Positions 26,511 to 35,755 of a stretch of DNA of 64,000 bases are shown here, piece after piece; within the stretch, counting starts at the first letter, position 1, and every line of letters starts with the position of its first letter. A program made the position numbers and the translations under genes. Below the pieces are notes generated by a model, which did no database searches, was not told the origin of the DNA, and worked only from the letters and a program-made list of their open reading frames with translations. Source of the stretch: Pelosinus sp. IPA-1 (GTDB lineage Bacteria; Bacillota; Negativicutes; DSM-13327); the NCBI RefSeq assembly GCF_030269905.1, contig NZ_BSVC01000004.1, forward strand, positions 434,001 to 498,000, written 5' to 3'.

Positions 26511-27154
26511 GTGCCTTTAATTTCAGAAATTGCTTTTTTAATATCTTCTGATTGGTATACAGCAGATCCTGCAACCAAAATTGTAGCACCAGCAGCTATT
26601 ACCTGACGGGCAGTTACAGCATTAATTCCGCCGTCCACTTGGATCTCCACAGCTAAATTCCTTTCGGAAATCATAGATTTTAACCTAGTAATTTTATCAA
26701 GCATGCTTGGTATAAATTTTTGGCCACCAAATCCAGGATTTACGGTCATTAATAACACCATATCTACTTCACTAAGCACTTCTTCAATTACCGAAAGTGG
26801 CGTAGAGGGGTTAAGAGATACCCCAGCTTTTAGCCCATGCTCTTTGATGGTTTGCAATACTCGATGTAAATGAGGGGCTGTTTCAACATGAACTGTTAAG
26901 AGATCAGCACCTGCTTTTGCAAACGCTTCAACAAAATCTTGCGGATTGCTTACCATAAGATGAACATCGAAAAATAATTTAGATACTTTGCGAATTGCCG
27001 CAACAACAGGAGGACCAAATGTAATATTAGGTACAAAATGTCCATCCATTATGTCAATATGAAGCATATCCGCACCTGCTACTTCCACTCGTTCTATTTC
27101 TTCAGCTAATTTAGAAAAGTCAGCCGAAAGAATTGATGGTGCTATTTTAATCAT
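26507..27154 (-). CDS. rpe: ribulose-phosphate 3-epimerase
   Basis: TIM-barrel epimerase of the pentose phosphate pathway, 215 aa. Motifs: [29 protein letters not shown] with the metal Asp and His, [20 protein letters not shown] and VDGGIN. ATG after GAAAGG. Last gene of the signalling and cell-wall operon, 3 bases after rsgA; the prkC-rsgA-rpe order is common in Bacillota. Confidence 0.96.
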   Translation of the reverse strand: MIKIAPSILSADFSKLAEEIERVEVAGADMLHIDIMDGHFVPNITFGPPVVAAIRKVSKLFFDVHLMVSNPQDFVEAFAKAGADLLTVHVETAPHLHRVLQTIKEHGLKAGVSLNPSTPLSVIEEVLSEVDMVLLMTVNPGFGGQKFIPSMLDKITRLKSMISERNLAVEIQVDGGINAVTARQVIAAGATILVAGSAVYQSEDIKKAISEIKGT

Positions 27155-27157
27155 AAT

Positions 27158-28033
27158 TTAAAATCCTTTCTTCTTTTCTTGAATTTCCGATAGTATTTCA
27201 ATATATGAATTATACCGCTGTTCATTAATACGCCCCTCTAATACTGCCTGTTTTATAGCACATTGGGGTTCTTTCACATGCAGACAAGTATTAAACTTGC
27301 ATTCCTGTACAATCGCTGCTATTTCGGGAAAATAATACATAAGATCATTTTTTTTCACATCATCAAACTCGGTAAAACTAAAACCGGGCGTGTCGACAAC
27401 AAAGCCACCGGTAGTTAAGGGTAACAGCTCTGCAAAGCGAGTCGTGTGCTTACCACGACCAATTTTTTCACTAACTTCACCTGTTACTAGAGTAAGCCCC
27501 GCTTCAATTGTATTTAAAATCGTGGATTTGCCAGCCCCCGAGGGACCAGCAAATACGCTAATTTTATCAGAAAGAGCATTTTGCAATTCCCTAATACCAA
27601 GTCCCAATTTAGCAGATAATGTGATAACCTTATAACCAATACTCCGATACAATGCAAGAAGAGGTTCTAATTCTTGCATATCAGCCAAATCAGTTTTATT
27701 AATACAGATGATTATATCTAAGTCCGACATTTCTGCCAAAACTAGAAATCGATCTACTAAAACTGCATTAATATTTGGATTTACTGCAGCAAAGGTAACA
27801 ATAACTTGATCTATATTTGCAATCATTGGTCTTTTCAACATGCTACGGCGAGGTAATATCTTTTCAATTATCCCTTTATCATTTTCAGTAATATCATATT
27901 CAACTTCATCGCCTACTAAAAGTGAAAAACGTTCTTTTTTAAAGCGTCCTCGCAAAGTGCACATAATCACCTTGTCATTTGTTTTCACATAATAAAAACT
28001 ATTATATGTTTTTAGTATCACCCCATGCTGCAC
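27158..28033 (-). CDS. rsgA: small ribosomal subunit biogenesis GTPase RsgA
   Basis: Circularly permuted GTPase of 291 aa acting late in 30S maturation. N-terminal OB-fold (about 1-65), then G4 NKTD, G1 GPSGAGKST and G3 DTPGFS in the permuted order, and a C-terminal zinc knuckle CKFNTCLH with a later Cys. GTG start after TAGGAGG. Directly downstream of prkC; in Bacillus the homologue is a PrkC substrate. Confidence 0.95.
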   Translation of the reverse strand: MQHGVILKTYNSFYYVKTNDKVIMCTLRGRFKKERFSLLVGDEVEYDITENDKGIIEKILPRRSMLKRPMIANIDQVIVTFAAVNPNINAVLVDRFLVLAEMSDLDIIICINKTDLADMQELEPLLALYRSIGYKVITLSAKLGLGIRELQNALSDKISVFAGPSGAGKSTILNTIEAGLTLVTGEVSEKIGRGKHTTRFAELLPLTTGGFVVDTPGFSFTEFDDVKKNDLMYYFPEIAAIVQECKFNTCLHVKEPQCAIKQAVLEGRINEQRYNSYIEILSEIQEKKKGF

Positions 28034-28045
28034 TTGCTATGCCTC

Positions 28046-29920
28046 CTATATTGTTTGCTCTTGCAACAATACACCATTAATATACACTTGTACTCTAACT
28101 TGGCCTACACCATCCACGGTTTTTTCAACCTTATCACCAGGCTTATGGACATTTTCATAAACAACACGTCGACCATTTGTATCAGTTAAAACAACTTGAA
28201 CTGCTTGGCGAGTGGCCCCTTCAGGTACTGTTATTTGCACAACGGCTTTTTTAGTTGCACTACCGCCGCCTTTTGCAACTGTGAAATCTACCGAAGCACC
28301 TTCTGTAATTTCCGCTGATGGACCAGGATTTTGTCCAATAATAGTCCCAATTGGATACTTATCGCTAACTTCTTCAGTTACTTTACCCACTTTTAGTTTT
28401 AGACTCTCAATTTGGGTGTTTACCGTATTTATCGGCGTACCACGAAAATCAGGTAAGGCAAATTTACGTGGACCAGCACCTTTACTTATAACAAGATCAA
28501 CCGTAGAATTCTTATTGACTTGAACCGGCGGGCGTGGCTGCTGATTAATAATTGTATCCGCTGGAACGTCAGCGTTAAACTGTTCATCAATTCTTCCTAC
28601 TACTAAACCAGCATTTTTAATTTGCAGTTCTGCATCCCTTCGGCTGAGTCCTCTAAGATCAGGCACTATAGTAATCTCGCCACCCTTGCTAATAACAAGA
28701 TTAACCATACGCTGCTCTTTTACTACTGTATTTGCCTCTGGATATTGAGAAATGACGTTTCCAGCTGGTACTTTATCACTAAATGATTCTGATACTGTGA
28801 CACGCAAGTTTTGCCCTGTTAAAATACTGCGGGCAACTTCTACTTGTTTGCCAACAACATTTGCAACGGTAACATCATTATTGCTCCAAAACTTACCAAA
28901 AGCAAAAAAAGCACCTATCATAAAGCCAAATAATAATAGCAATATTAAGCCCCATACTCGCTTCTTGGATTTATTACTTTTCGTTAAACTATTATTTTCT
29001 GGTTCGGCTCCAACCATATTTGCCTTGTTAGAAATCGGTTCCTCTATGCGTGGTAGTATCTGAGTAGGGAAATCGCCTCTTGACAGACGGCGCGTATGGT
29101 CATCCCTAAAATAGTTTTGTACTGATTTTAAGTCAGCAATCATCTCGCTAATGTCAAATCGGTTCGCTACATCTTTTGCCATTGCCTTAAGAACAATAGC
29201 CTCCAACAAAGGTGGTACTTCTGGTTTTAGTTCCCGTATAGGACGCGGTTCTTCTTGTAAATGTTTCAAAGCAATGCTGATTGGCGTTTCGCCATTAAAG
29301 GGCACTGTTCCCGTCAGCATTTCATAAAGAACAACACCTAATGAATAAATATCTGACTTTGCCCCAACCACTGTTCCTTTTGCCTGTTCAGGAGAAAAGT
29401 AATGTACTGATCCTATTATTGTTGAAGTATGATGCATCGTAGCTGAGCTTACTGCTCTTGCAATACCAAAGTCAGTCACTTTTATACGTCCAGCGCGAGT
29501 CATAAGTATGTTATGAGGTTTTATATCACAATGTACTAAATTATTCTGATGCGCGTGTTCTAATGCTTCAGCGATATCTGCGGCAATCCGAACTGCCATT
29601 TCTATAGGCAGTGGTTCTCGTAAAATACGTTCTTTAAGAGTTTCACCTGATATATATTCCATAACAATATAGTGTACATCTTCATCTTTTCCGACATCAT
29701 AGATATTTACAATATTGTGATGAGATAAACGAGCCGCTGCTTGCGCTTCACGCCTAAAACGGGTCACAAATTCTTCGTCATTTGCAAATTGTGAACGTAA
29801 AACTTTAACTGCTACAGAGCGATCCAATAGTTTATCGTGTGCCCTATAGACATCAGCCATTCCACCGCCACCAATATGCTCTAAAACAGTATATCTCTTA
29901 TCAAGAGTTCGATTAATCAT
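28046..29920 (-). CDS. prkC: PASTA-domain serine/threonine protein kinase (PrkC/PknB)
   Basis: 624 aa membrane kinase that senses peptidoglycan fragments. Kinase domain 1-265: GGGGMADV loop, K39 in VAVKVL, HCDIKPHN with D132, DFG at 150-152. One membrane helix near 318-341 is followed by three PASTA repeats (about 345-548) and a beta-rich tail to 624. The usual HRD is HCD here; that Cys form is also known from other Bacillota kinases. Start ATG at 29920, placed by GGGGGTGATGG; the frame runs 31 codons further upstream into pbpA. Paired with the phosphatase Stp in the same operon. Confidence 0.94.
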   Translation of the reverse strand: MINRTLDKRYTVLEHIGGGGMADVYRAHDKLLDRSVAVKVLRSQFANDEEFVTRFRREAQAAARLSHHNIVNIYDVGKDEDVHYIVMEYISGETLKERILREPLPIEMAVRIAADIAEALEHAHQNNLVHCDIKPHNILMTRAGRIKVTDFGIARAVSSATMHHTSTIIGSVHYFSPEQAKGTVVGAKSDIYSLGVVLYEMLTGTVPFNGETPISIALKHLQEEPRPIRELKPEVPPLLEAIVLKAMAKDVANRFDISEMIADLKSVQNYFRDDHTRRLSRGDFPTQILPRIEEPISNKANMVGAEPENNSLTKSNKSKKRVWGLILLLLFGFMIGAFFAFGKFWSNNDVTVANVVGKQVEVARSILTGQNLRVTVSESFSDKVPAGNVISQYPEANTVVKEQRMVNLVISKGGEITIVPDLRGLSRRDAELQIKNAGLVVGRIDEQFNADVPADTIINQQPRPPVQVNKNSTVDLVISKGAGPRKFALPDFRGTPINTVNTQIESLKLKVGKVTEEVSDKYPIGTIIGQNPGPSAEITEGASVDFTVAKGGGSATKKAVVQITVPEGATRQAVQVVLTDTNGRRVVYENVHKPGDKVEKTVDGVGQVRVQVYINGVLLQEQTI

Positions 29921-29936
29921 GTGAACCATCACCCCC

Positions 29937-31352
29937 TTATTGTAATGCTGCCCTAAACACTTGACGGGCAATTGGCGCTGCAATGCTTCCCCCATAACCA
30001 GCATTTTCAACAATTACCGCAATTGCAATTTGCGGATTATTTGCTGGTGCGAAACCAATGAACCAAGCATGAGAATCCCCCTGAGCGTTTTCTGCGGTAC
30101 CAGTTTTACCAGCTACTATTATACCTGGTAAAGAAGCTGATTTACCTGTACCACTTTCAACAACTTTGATCATCATTTTATTAATATCCTCAGCTAGTTG
30201 AGGGCTAGTCACAGTAAGCCATTCTTCCTGAGAATATGATTTAATTACAGTACCATCAGGATCCGTTATCTTATCTACAAGATATGGCTTCATAATTACC
30301 CCCTTATTAGCGAAACTACTTGCTAGCATAGCCATCCGCAAAGGTGTAACTAATAAACTGCCCTGGCCAATGCCCGTTTGTGCTAAATCTCCGTTGCCCA
30401 ACGAAGAAAAATTCGGCAAATGAGAAGCAGTTTCTTGCAATTCTTGACTGACAGGTTGTTTAAAACCAAATCGCTCAAAGGCATTCGCCATTTTGCTGCG
30501 TCCTAATTCTAAAGATATGGTGCCAAAAAATACGTTAGACGAGACGGCTAATGCTTCAGTTAAGTTAATCTTACCATAGGACTCTAAATGACTTTCTTGC
30601 AAAGTATAATCTGGTGGTATCTTTAAAATACCTTCACAATCTATGGTTCTATTTAGGTCTATTACCTTCTCTTTTAATGCTGCCTCAGCAATCATAACCT
30701 TAATCGTAGAACCAGGAGGATACAATCCCTGAGTCACCCGATTTAATAAAGGACTATTCTCATTCGTAGAAATACTTTTCCACTCCTGATCAATTTGATT
30801 AGGATCAAAACTAGGCTTACTCACCATAGCTAAGATTGCTCCTGTACGAGGATTTATCGCAATTACGGCTCCTCGATGATTTCCTAGAGCTTTGTAAGCA
30901 ATTTCTTGCAGTTTCACATCCAAGGTTAATACTACATTATTACCTGCCTTATTGGCAAATAAATGGCTGATTGCCCCTAAATGAGCCATTGCGTTATTAT
31001 TCCCAGTTAAATAGGAATTGAAAGTCCCCTCAATACCACTCTTACCATATGTGCTACTATCGTAACCTACCACTTGTGCTGTCATAGCTTCATAGGGATA
31101 CTTACGCTTAAATACATCTCCCTCTCTTTGACTATAGGCCAACTTATCACCATGTCTATCCACTATCATACCATATGGAATCATACGAGCAATTTCAGCC
31201 GTGCGGCGATTTAAGGGGTGTGTTGCCAAAAATTCACTCTCTACAACTTGTATATAAGACAGATAGATTAGTAAACTCAACAATAAACCAACTAGTCCTA
31301 AAGCCACCTTACGAATATTATCAGCTATATGATTCATGTCATTTCGCATCAT
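29937..31352 (-). CDS. pbpA: class B-like penicillin-binding protein transpeptidase
   Basis: 471 aa, one N-terminal membrane helix (about 14-33), a short dimerisation region and a transpeptidase domain with SxxK in PPGSTIKVM, SSN in AVSSNVFFG and KTG in VAGKTGTAEN. It lacks the large N-terminal domain of PBP2/PBP3 proteins, and so resembles actinobacterial PbpA. Its start overlaps the ftsW/rodA stop by 14 bases, so the lipid-linked polymerase and its transpeptidase are translationally coupled. ATG after GGAAGTGAG. Confidence 0.92.
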   Translation of the reverse strand: MMRNDMNHIADNIRKVALGLVGLLLSLLIYLSYIQVVESEFLATHPLNRRTAEIARMIPYGMIVDRHGDKLAYSQREGDVFKRKYPYEAMTAQVVGYDSSTYGKSGIEGTFNSYLTGNNNAMAHLGAISHLFANKAGNNVVLTLDVKLQEIAYKALGNHRGAVIAINPRTGAILAMVSKPSFDPNQIDQEWKSISTNENSPLLNRVTQGLYPPGSTIKVMIAEAALKEKVIDLNRTIDCEGILKIPPDYTLQESHLESYGKINLTEALAVSSNVFFGTISLELGRSKMANAFERFGFKQPVSQELQETASHLPNFSSLGNGDLAQTGIGQGSLLVTPLRMAMLASSFANKGVIMKPYLVDKITDPDGTVIKSYSQEEWLTVTSPQLAEDINKMMIKVVESGTGKSASLPGIIVAGKTGTAENAQGDSHAWFIGFAPANNPQIAIAVIVENAGYGGSIAAPIARQVFRAALQ

Positions 31353-32604
31353 AACATCTCACTTCCGATATGGAAAACAGCATACCTAGCAATATGAAAT
31401 TTGATACAATAGAACTCCCCCCATAACTAATAAACGGTAAAGTAATGCCTGTTAAAGGAAAAAATTTAATAACTCCGCCAATAATCAAGAATATCTGGAG
31501 TGCCATAGAAACTGCCAATCCGCCAGCTACCATCATACTAAAAGGCATAATTGACAATAACGATGCACGAAAGGCACGATAGATTAAAATAATATATATT
31601 ATAATAACCGCACCTGCCCCCATTAAGCCCATCTCTTCCCCGATAGCAGCAAAGATAAAATCTGTATGAACTTCAGGGATCATACCAGGAAATCCATAAG
31701 TAAGACCAGTCCCCATAATCCCCCCAGAGCCCAAAGCAAATAAAGACTGAACAATTTGATATGCTCCTCCGTTAGGGTCAGCCCACGGATTTAGCCAAAT
31801 ATCAACACGAATTTGTATATGAGAATATAATTTATAACAAATGACTGAGCCAATTAAAAATAAAACTAAGCCAATGATCACATAGCTCAATCGCCCACTA
31901 ACCATATAGGCCATGAGTATAGCAATACCAAAATACAATAGGGCTGCCCCCATGTCACGTTGCAATATAAACATAAGCATTGTAATGCCCCATACTGCAA
32001 TAAGAGGCGCAACAAATCTTGGGTGTGGCAGCACCAAAGGTCCATAATGCCTAGTAGCATGAGTAAGTAATTCTCTTCTTTCACTTAAATAAGCTGCTAA
32101 AAATAATACAATAAATATCTTTGCAAATTCAGAAGGTTGAAAGCGAATTGGTCCTATAATTACCCAGCTTTTATGTCCGCCAATATCAACTCCAAAGACA
32201 ATTGCTGTTAATAACAAGCTGACACCAATAAATCCACAAATATATTTAAAATAAGCCACTTGTTCTAGTCGCCTAGAAAGAAATACAGATACTAAAAAAA
32301 CACTCAACCCCACACCAATCCAAATCACTTGTACTAAAAAAAGATCTGGTCTAAGTCTAAAAATAGTAGTCAATCCAATACTCACCAGTAGGGCTGTTAA
32401 CGGGAGTAATAGAGGATCACCAGCATGTCCCATTCTACGCAAGAGAGTATTTACTAGCATAAACCCAGCAAAGATAGAACATATAGCTCCTAATGCAATA
32501 TAATTAATGACCCCGTGAGCCAAGCTAACAGCTGCTACACCATGTAACATAATGATACCAGCAACCACAAGCAAATTGCGCTCAAGTTGTCCTATGTTAG
32601 TCAT
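31339..32604 (-). CDS. SEDS-family peptidoglycan polymerase (FtsW/RodA/SpoVE)
   Basis: 421 aa with about ten membrane helices. SEDS signature: FQPSEFAK near residue 158, RDMGAALLYFG, the loop VHTDFIFAAIGEEMGLMG, and the C-terminal GITLPFISYGGSS. These proteins polymerise lipid II together with a class B PBP, here pbpA immediately downstream. Which of FtsW or RodA it is cannot be told from sequence alone; the fhaA-stp-pbpA context is like the RodA gene in actinobacteria. ATG after GAGGATG. Confidence 0.92.
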   Translation of the reverse strand: MTNIGQLERNLLVVAGIIMLHGVAAVSLAHGVINYIALGAICSIFAGFMLVNTLLRRMGHAGDPLLLPLTALLVSIGLTTIFRLRPDLFLVQVIWIGVGLSVFLVSVFLSRRLEQVAYFKYICGFIGVSLLLTAIVFGVDIGGHKSWVIIGPIRFQPSEFAKIFIVLFLAAYLSERRELLTHATRHYGPLVLPHPRFVAPLIAVWGITMLMFILQRDMGAALLYFGIAILMAYMVSGRLSYVIIGLVLFLIGSVICYKLYSHIQIRVDIWLNPWADPNGGAYQIVQSLFALGSGGIMGTGLTYGFPGMIPEVHTDFIFAAIGEEMGLMGAGAVIIIYIILIYRAFRASLLSIMPFSMMVAGGLAVSMALQIFLIIGGVIKFFPLTGITLPFISYGGSSIVSNFILLGMLFSISEVRCYDAK

Positions 32605-32606
32605 AG

Positions 32607-33326
32607 TTATGCATCCTCTTCTTTAATTAAGATAGTCGTAATATTATCGAATCCACCCGCATTTTTAGCTTGCATCACCAACTGTTCTACAATAGAGCGA
32701 GGATCGCAGTCTTTTCTTTGAATTAATTTGTGGATTTCTTCTTCACTAACCATATTAGTTAGTCCATCCGTACACATTAATACAACATCACCTGCTTCTA
32801 AGGAAAGGGTGCCTGTATCAACGCTAATTAAACAACTCGTACCAACCGCACGAGTCAATATATTGCGCTTTGGATGATTCTGCGCGTCTTCTCTCGTTAT
32901 ACTACCGCTTTGCACTAATTCCCAAACCAATGAATGGTCATTGGTTATTTGGCGAAACTCTCCATTACGCAATAAATAGATACGGCTATCACCGACATGG
33001 CCCCAATGAAGCTTTTTCCCATCAATATATACGACCGTTACCGTTGTCCCCATACCACTAAAATCTTCTTTAGATAGAGCCATCTGATAAATGGAGGTGT
33101 TAGCTTGAATTATTGCTTGTTTGAGTAACAATTCAAGATTATCCTTCCCTACATGCTCTTGAATATAACCATTGACTGTTTTTACTGCAAGTTTGCTTGC
33201 AATTTCTCCAGCCACATGCCCTCCCATACCATCAGCCACAATGAACAAATGTGGTGGGCTACAGAAATAACTATCTTCATTTGTCTCTCTAACCAAACCA
33301 ATATCAGAAATTACATGTGCGAGCAA
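32607..33326 (-). CDS. stp: PP2C-family Ser/Thr protein phosphatase
   Basis: 239 aa metal-dependent phosphatase with RETNEDSYF, ADGMGGH, GDSRIYL, CTDGLTN and GGFDNIT, which carry the metal Asp residues. It reverses PrkC phosphorylation. TTG start after AAGGGGTGAGGGG; the ribosome site overlaps the end of the FHA gene upstream, so translation is probably coupled. PrkC lies two genes downstream. Confidence 0.94.
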   Translation of the reverse strand: MLAHVISDIGLVRETNEDSYFCSPPHLFIVADGMGGHVAGEIASKLAVKTVNGYIQEHVGKDNLELLLKQAIIQANTSIYQMALSKEDFSGMGTTVTVVYIDGKKLHWGHVGDSRIYLLRNGEFRQITNDHSLVWELVQSGSITREDAQNHPKRNILTRAVGTSCLISVDTGTLSLEAGDVVLMCTDGLTNMVSEEEIHKLIQRKDCDPRSIVEQLVMQAKNAGGFDNITTILIKEEDA

Positions 33327-33332
33327 TACCCC

Positions 33333-33803
33333 TCACCCCTTAAAACTAAATGTAACAGATCCAACTTTAATTAGATCACCATTTTTCAACAAGGTTGCCT
33401 CTACAATAGGCTGACCATTAAGATATGTTTTATTAGTGCTATGTAAGTCAGTCAGCCAATACCCCTGTTGATTTTTATGGATACTAGCATGTTCATATGA
33501 TATAAACGAATCCTCAATTACGATTCCATTATTCTCGTTACGCCCAAGATATACCGTTCCTTCTAAAAAAAAACTAGTTTGCCCTAGATTAACATGCCCA
33601 CTATCAACTACCAATAATTTTGCCTCATTAGAGCCATCAAACTTATTCTGATCATTCTTTACTGATACTTTTTCATGCTCGGATAAATTTAAATCAGTAT
33701 AAATTAATTTTATGACTTTATATAAAAAATAATATAGGAATCCTAATAAACTATATTGTAGTATAACGCCAATGCTATTTAAAATGAATACCTTGCTCGG
33801 CAA
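33333..33803 (-). CDS. membrane-anchored FHA-domain protein (FhaB-like)
   Basis: 156 aa: one N-terminal membrane helix (about 8-28), a polar linker, then an FHA domain (about 78-150) with YLGRNENNGIVIEDSF and SYEHASIHK (the phosphothreonine-binding Arg, Ser and His) and LHSTNKTYLNGQ. FHA domains bind phosphothreonine, so it may recruit targets of PrkC. TTG start after GAGGTG. The order helix then FHA matches FwfA/FhaB proteins near rodA. One base after the upstream FHA gene. Confidence 0.9.
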   Translation of the reverse strand: MPSKVFILNSIGVILQYSLLGFLYYFLYKVIKLIYTDLNLSEHEKVSVKNDQNKFDGSNEAKLLVVDSGHVNLGQTSFFLEGTVYLGRNENNGIVIEDSFISYEHASIHKNQQGYWLTDLHSTNKTYLNGQPIVEATLLKNGDLIKVGSVTFSFKG

Positions 33804-33804
33804 T

Positions 33805-34569
33805 TCAATTCACCTCATATAAAATAACAGTATTACCTATTTTTATATGATCACCATGGGTTAATTCTTTGCAACTAATTCGATGATCATTTACATAAGT
33901 TCCATTTAGGCTTTTCGCATCATATATCACATGATTACCATCTTCAAATATCACATAGGCCTGTAACCTTGATGTATTTAAATCGGTAAGTGGCAGTTCA
34001 TTACTAGCCCTACGTCCAATATTCACCCTGTTGGTTGTCATTTCAATCTTTACACCTGCATCAGGTCCTTCCAAAACACGTAATTTCCCATGTAAACAAG
34101 CTTGTTCTAATATATTACATTCCACTTTATCAAATACACGAGTATCGGATATTTCTTGTTGTTCTATATTCTCACTTACTACCCTTTTTTCATCAGGCAA
34201 GGGCTCGCTAAAGCAACTTACTACACGAAAACTCCCCTTAATAACAGACTCATCTTGGTAAAACTCAATTATAGGCATACCTATAATCGTATATTTCCTT
34301 TGTTTCGCCTGCTCCATTAAGTGCGTAGACAATTCTTGGGAAATAGACTGGCTATAAGAAGATATTCGATTATAATCAATATCGTTTAAATAAACCATAT
34401 ATAAATTAGGAACATACGTTTTTGAAATACCGACTGTTTTCTCGTCCTCCATACTCCTAACCAATTGCTTTCCAATTTCTATTGGCTGTAAACCACTAGA
34501 AAATTTACTATTAAAGAATCCTTCAATATACTTCTCAAACATATTCTCCAAGCCTCGAACAAACTTCAT
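33805..34569 (-). CDS. DUF3662/FHA-domain protein (FhaA-like)
   Basis: 254 aa. N-terminal DUF3662 (about 8-125) with the typical LQPIEIGKQLVRSMEDEK and YVPNLYMVYL segments; C-terminal FHA domain (about 170-250) with VNIGRRASNELPL, SRLQAYV and AKSLNGTYVNDHRI. In actinobacteria FhaA binds the cell-wall regulator pseudokinase MviN/CwlM system, but here the partner is unknown. First gene of the signalling operon, 30 bases behind a consensus-like promoter. ATG after GAGGTAATAG. Confidence 0.88.
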   Translation of the reverse strand: MKFVRGLENMFEKYIEGFFNSKFSSGLQPIEIGKQLVRSMEDEKTVGISKTYVPNLYMVYLNDIDYNRISSYSQSISQELSTHLMEQAKQRKYTIIGMPIIEFYQDESVIKGSFRVVSCFSEPLPDEKRVVSENIEQQEISDTRVFDKVECNILEQACLHGKLRVLEGPDAGVKIEMTTNRVNIGRRASNELPLTDLNTSRLQAYVIFEDGNHVIYDAKSLNGTYVNDHRISCKELTHGDHIKIGNTVILYEVN

Positions 34570-34599
34570 AACTATTACCTCACCAATTTAATCTATTTT

Positions 34600-34628
34600 A
34601 TTATACTTTATATTACCACCATAGTCAA
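34600..34628 (-). promoter_or_regulatory. promoter of the fhaA-to-rpe operon
   Basis: TTGACT (34623-34628), exactly 17 bases, TATAAT (34600-34605) on the minus strand, 30 bases before fhaA. One of the three best promoters in the window. Confidence 0.75.
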
Positions 34629-34673
34629 AATGAGGTACTTTTATCTTCAAAATCTTATCGAAATAATAAATCG

Positions 34674-34702
34674 AAAAAGCAAGGCATTATCACCTTGCTT
34701 TT
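34674..34702 (-). terminator. terminator overlapping the rlmN stop codon
   Basis: AAAAGCAAGG (34675-34684) pairs with CCTTGCTTTT (34693-34702) around an 8-base loop that includes the stop codon. On the minus strand a T-run follows. Confidence 0.85.
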
Positions 34703-35745
34703 GGGCTATTATTTACTACGTTATTTCTAAGCTGTCCACAAGCAGCCCGTATATCCGTACCCATTTCGCGACGTACTGTAACATTAATTTTTTTGTCGAG
34801 AAGGATTTTTTCAAACTGCTGAATTCTTTTATTATCAGGCCTTAATAACCCTCGTTCCATAACAGGATTAACGGGTATTAGATTGACATTAGCCAATCGC
34901 CCTTTCATCAGCGCCGCTAACTGCCCCGCATGCTCGATTTTATCGTTAACATCAGAAATTAATACATATTCGTAAGTCACCCGTCTACCTGTTTGCTCAG
35001 CGTAGTAATCGCCTGCATCCATAACTTCAGGTAATGAATAACGATTATTAATCGGCATTAGTTGGGAACGAATTTCGTTAGTAGGTGCATGCAAAGAAAT
35101 AGATAAGGTTATTGGCAATCCCTCTCTAGCTAACTGATTCATTTCCGGCACTAAGCCTGAAGTGGATAATGTAATACTGCGATAACTAAGGTGAATACTA
35201 TATTCTTCGTGACACAATCGGATAAATTTAAGTACATTGTCATAATTAGCCAACGGTTCTCCAGAGCCCATAATTACAATATTATTGACAGCAGCCTGTT
35301 CTTGCTGCAACAATCTGTTAATATACAACACTTGCGCTAAGATTTCGCCGCCTGATAAATTTCTGGTAACCCCATTTAATGTAGAAGCACAGAACACGCA
35401 GCCCATGGCACATCCAACCTGAGTTGAAACACATACACTATTTCCATAAGGCTGACGCATTAATACAGTTTCTACTGCAGAACCATCATGAAAACTTACT
35501 AAGTATTTACTTGTCTTACCATCAGACGACTGCTGCACAGCTTGTGTTGCCACCGTATGAATTACAAAGTTATCCATCAGTAGAGCTCTATGATCTTTAG
35601 ACAAATTCGTCATATTATCAAAATCATAAACCCCGCACTGGTACATCCATTTTGCAATTTGCAAGGCCCGATACTTTGGTAAGCCATAAGGGTGAATGAC
35701 TTGAGCAATTTCATCTACAAACATACCGAAAATATCAATTTTCAT
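34690..35745 (-). CDS. rlmN: dual-specificity 23S rRNA/tRNA adenine-C2 methyltransferase
   Basis: Radical SAM methyltransferase of 351 aa that makes m2A2503 in 23S rRNA and m2A37 in some tRNAs. Cluster motif CAMGCVFC (Cx3Cx2C), a GSGEPL segment, and the resolving Cys in AACGQLRN at the C-terminus. ATG after AGGTG. It starts 11 bases after rsmB, as the last gene of the priA-def-fmt-DUF116-rsmB-rlmN run. Confidence 0.96.
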   Translation of the reverse strand: MKIDIFGMFVDEIAQVIHPYGLPKYRALQIAKWMYQCGVYDFDNMTNLSKDHRALLMDNFVIHTVATQAVQQSSDGKTSKYLVSFHDGSAVETVLMRQPYGNSVCVSTQVGCAMGCVFCASTLNGVTRNLSGGEILAQVLYINRLLQQEQAAVNNIVIMGSGEPLANYDNVLKFIRLCHEEYSIHLSYRSITLSTSGLVPEMNQLAREGLPITLSISLHAPTNEIRSQLMPINNRYSLPEVMDAGDYYAEQTGRRVTYEYVLISDVNDKIEHAGQLAALMKGRLANVNLIPVNPVMERGLLRPDNKRIQQFEKILLDKKINVTVRREMGTDIRAACGQLRNNVVNNSPKAR

Positions 35746-35755
35746 TATTATTCAC

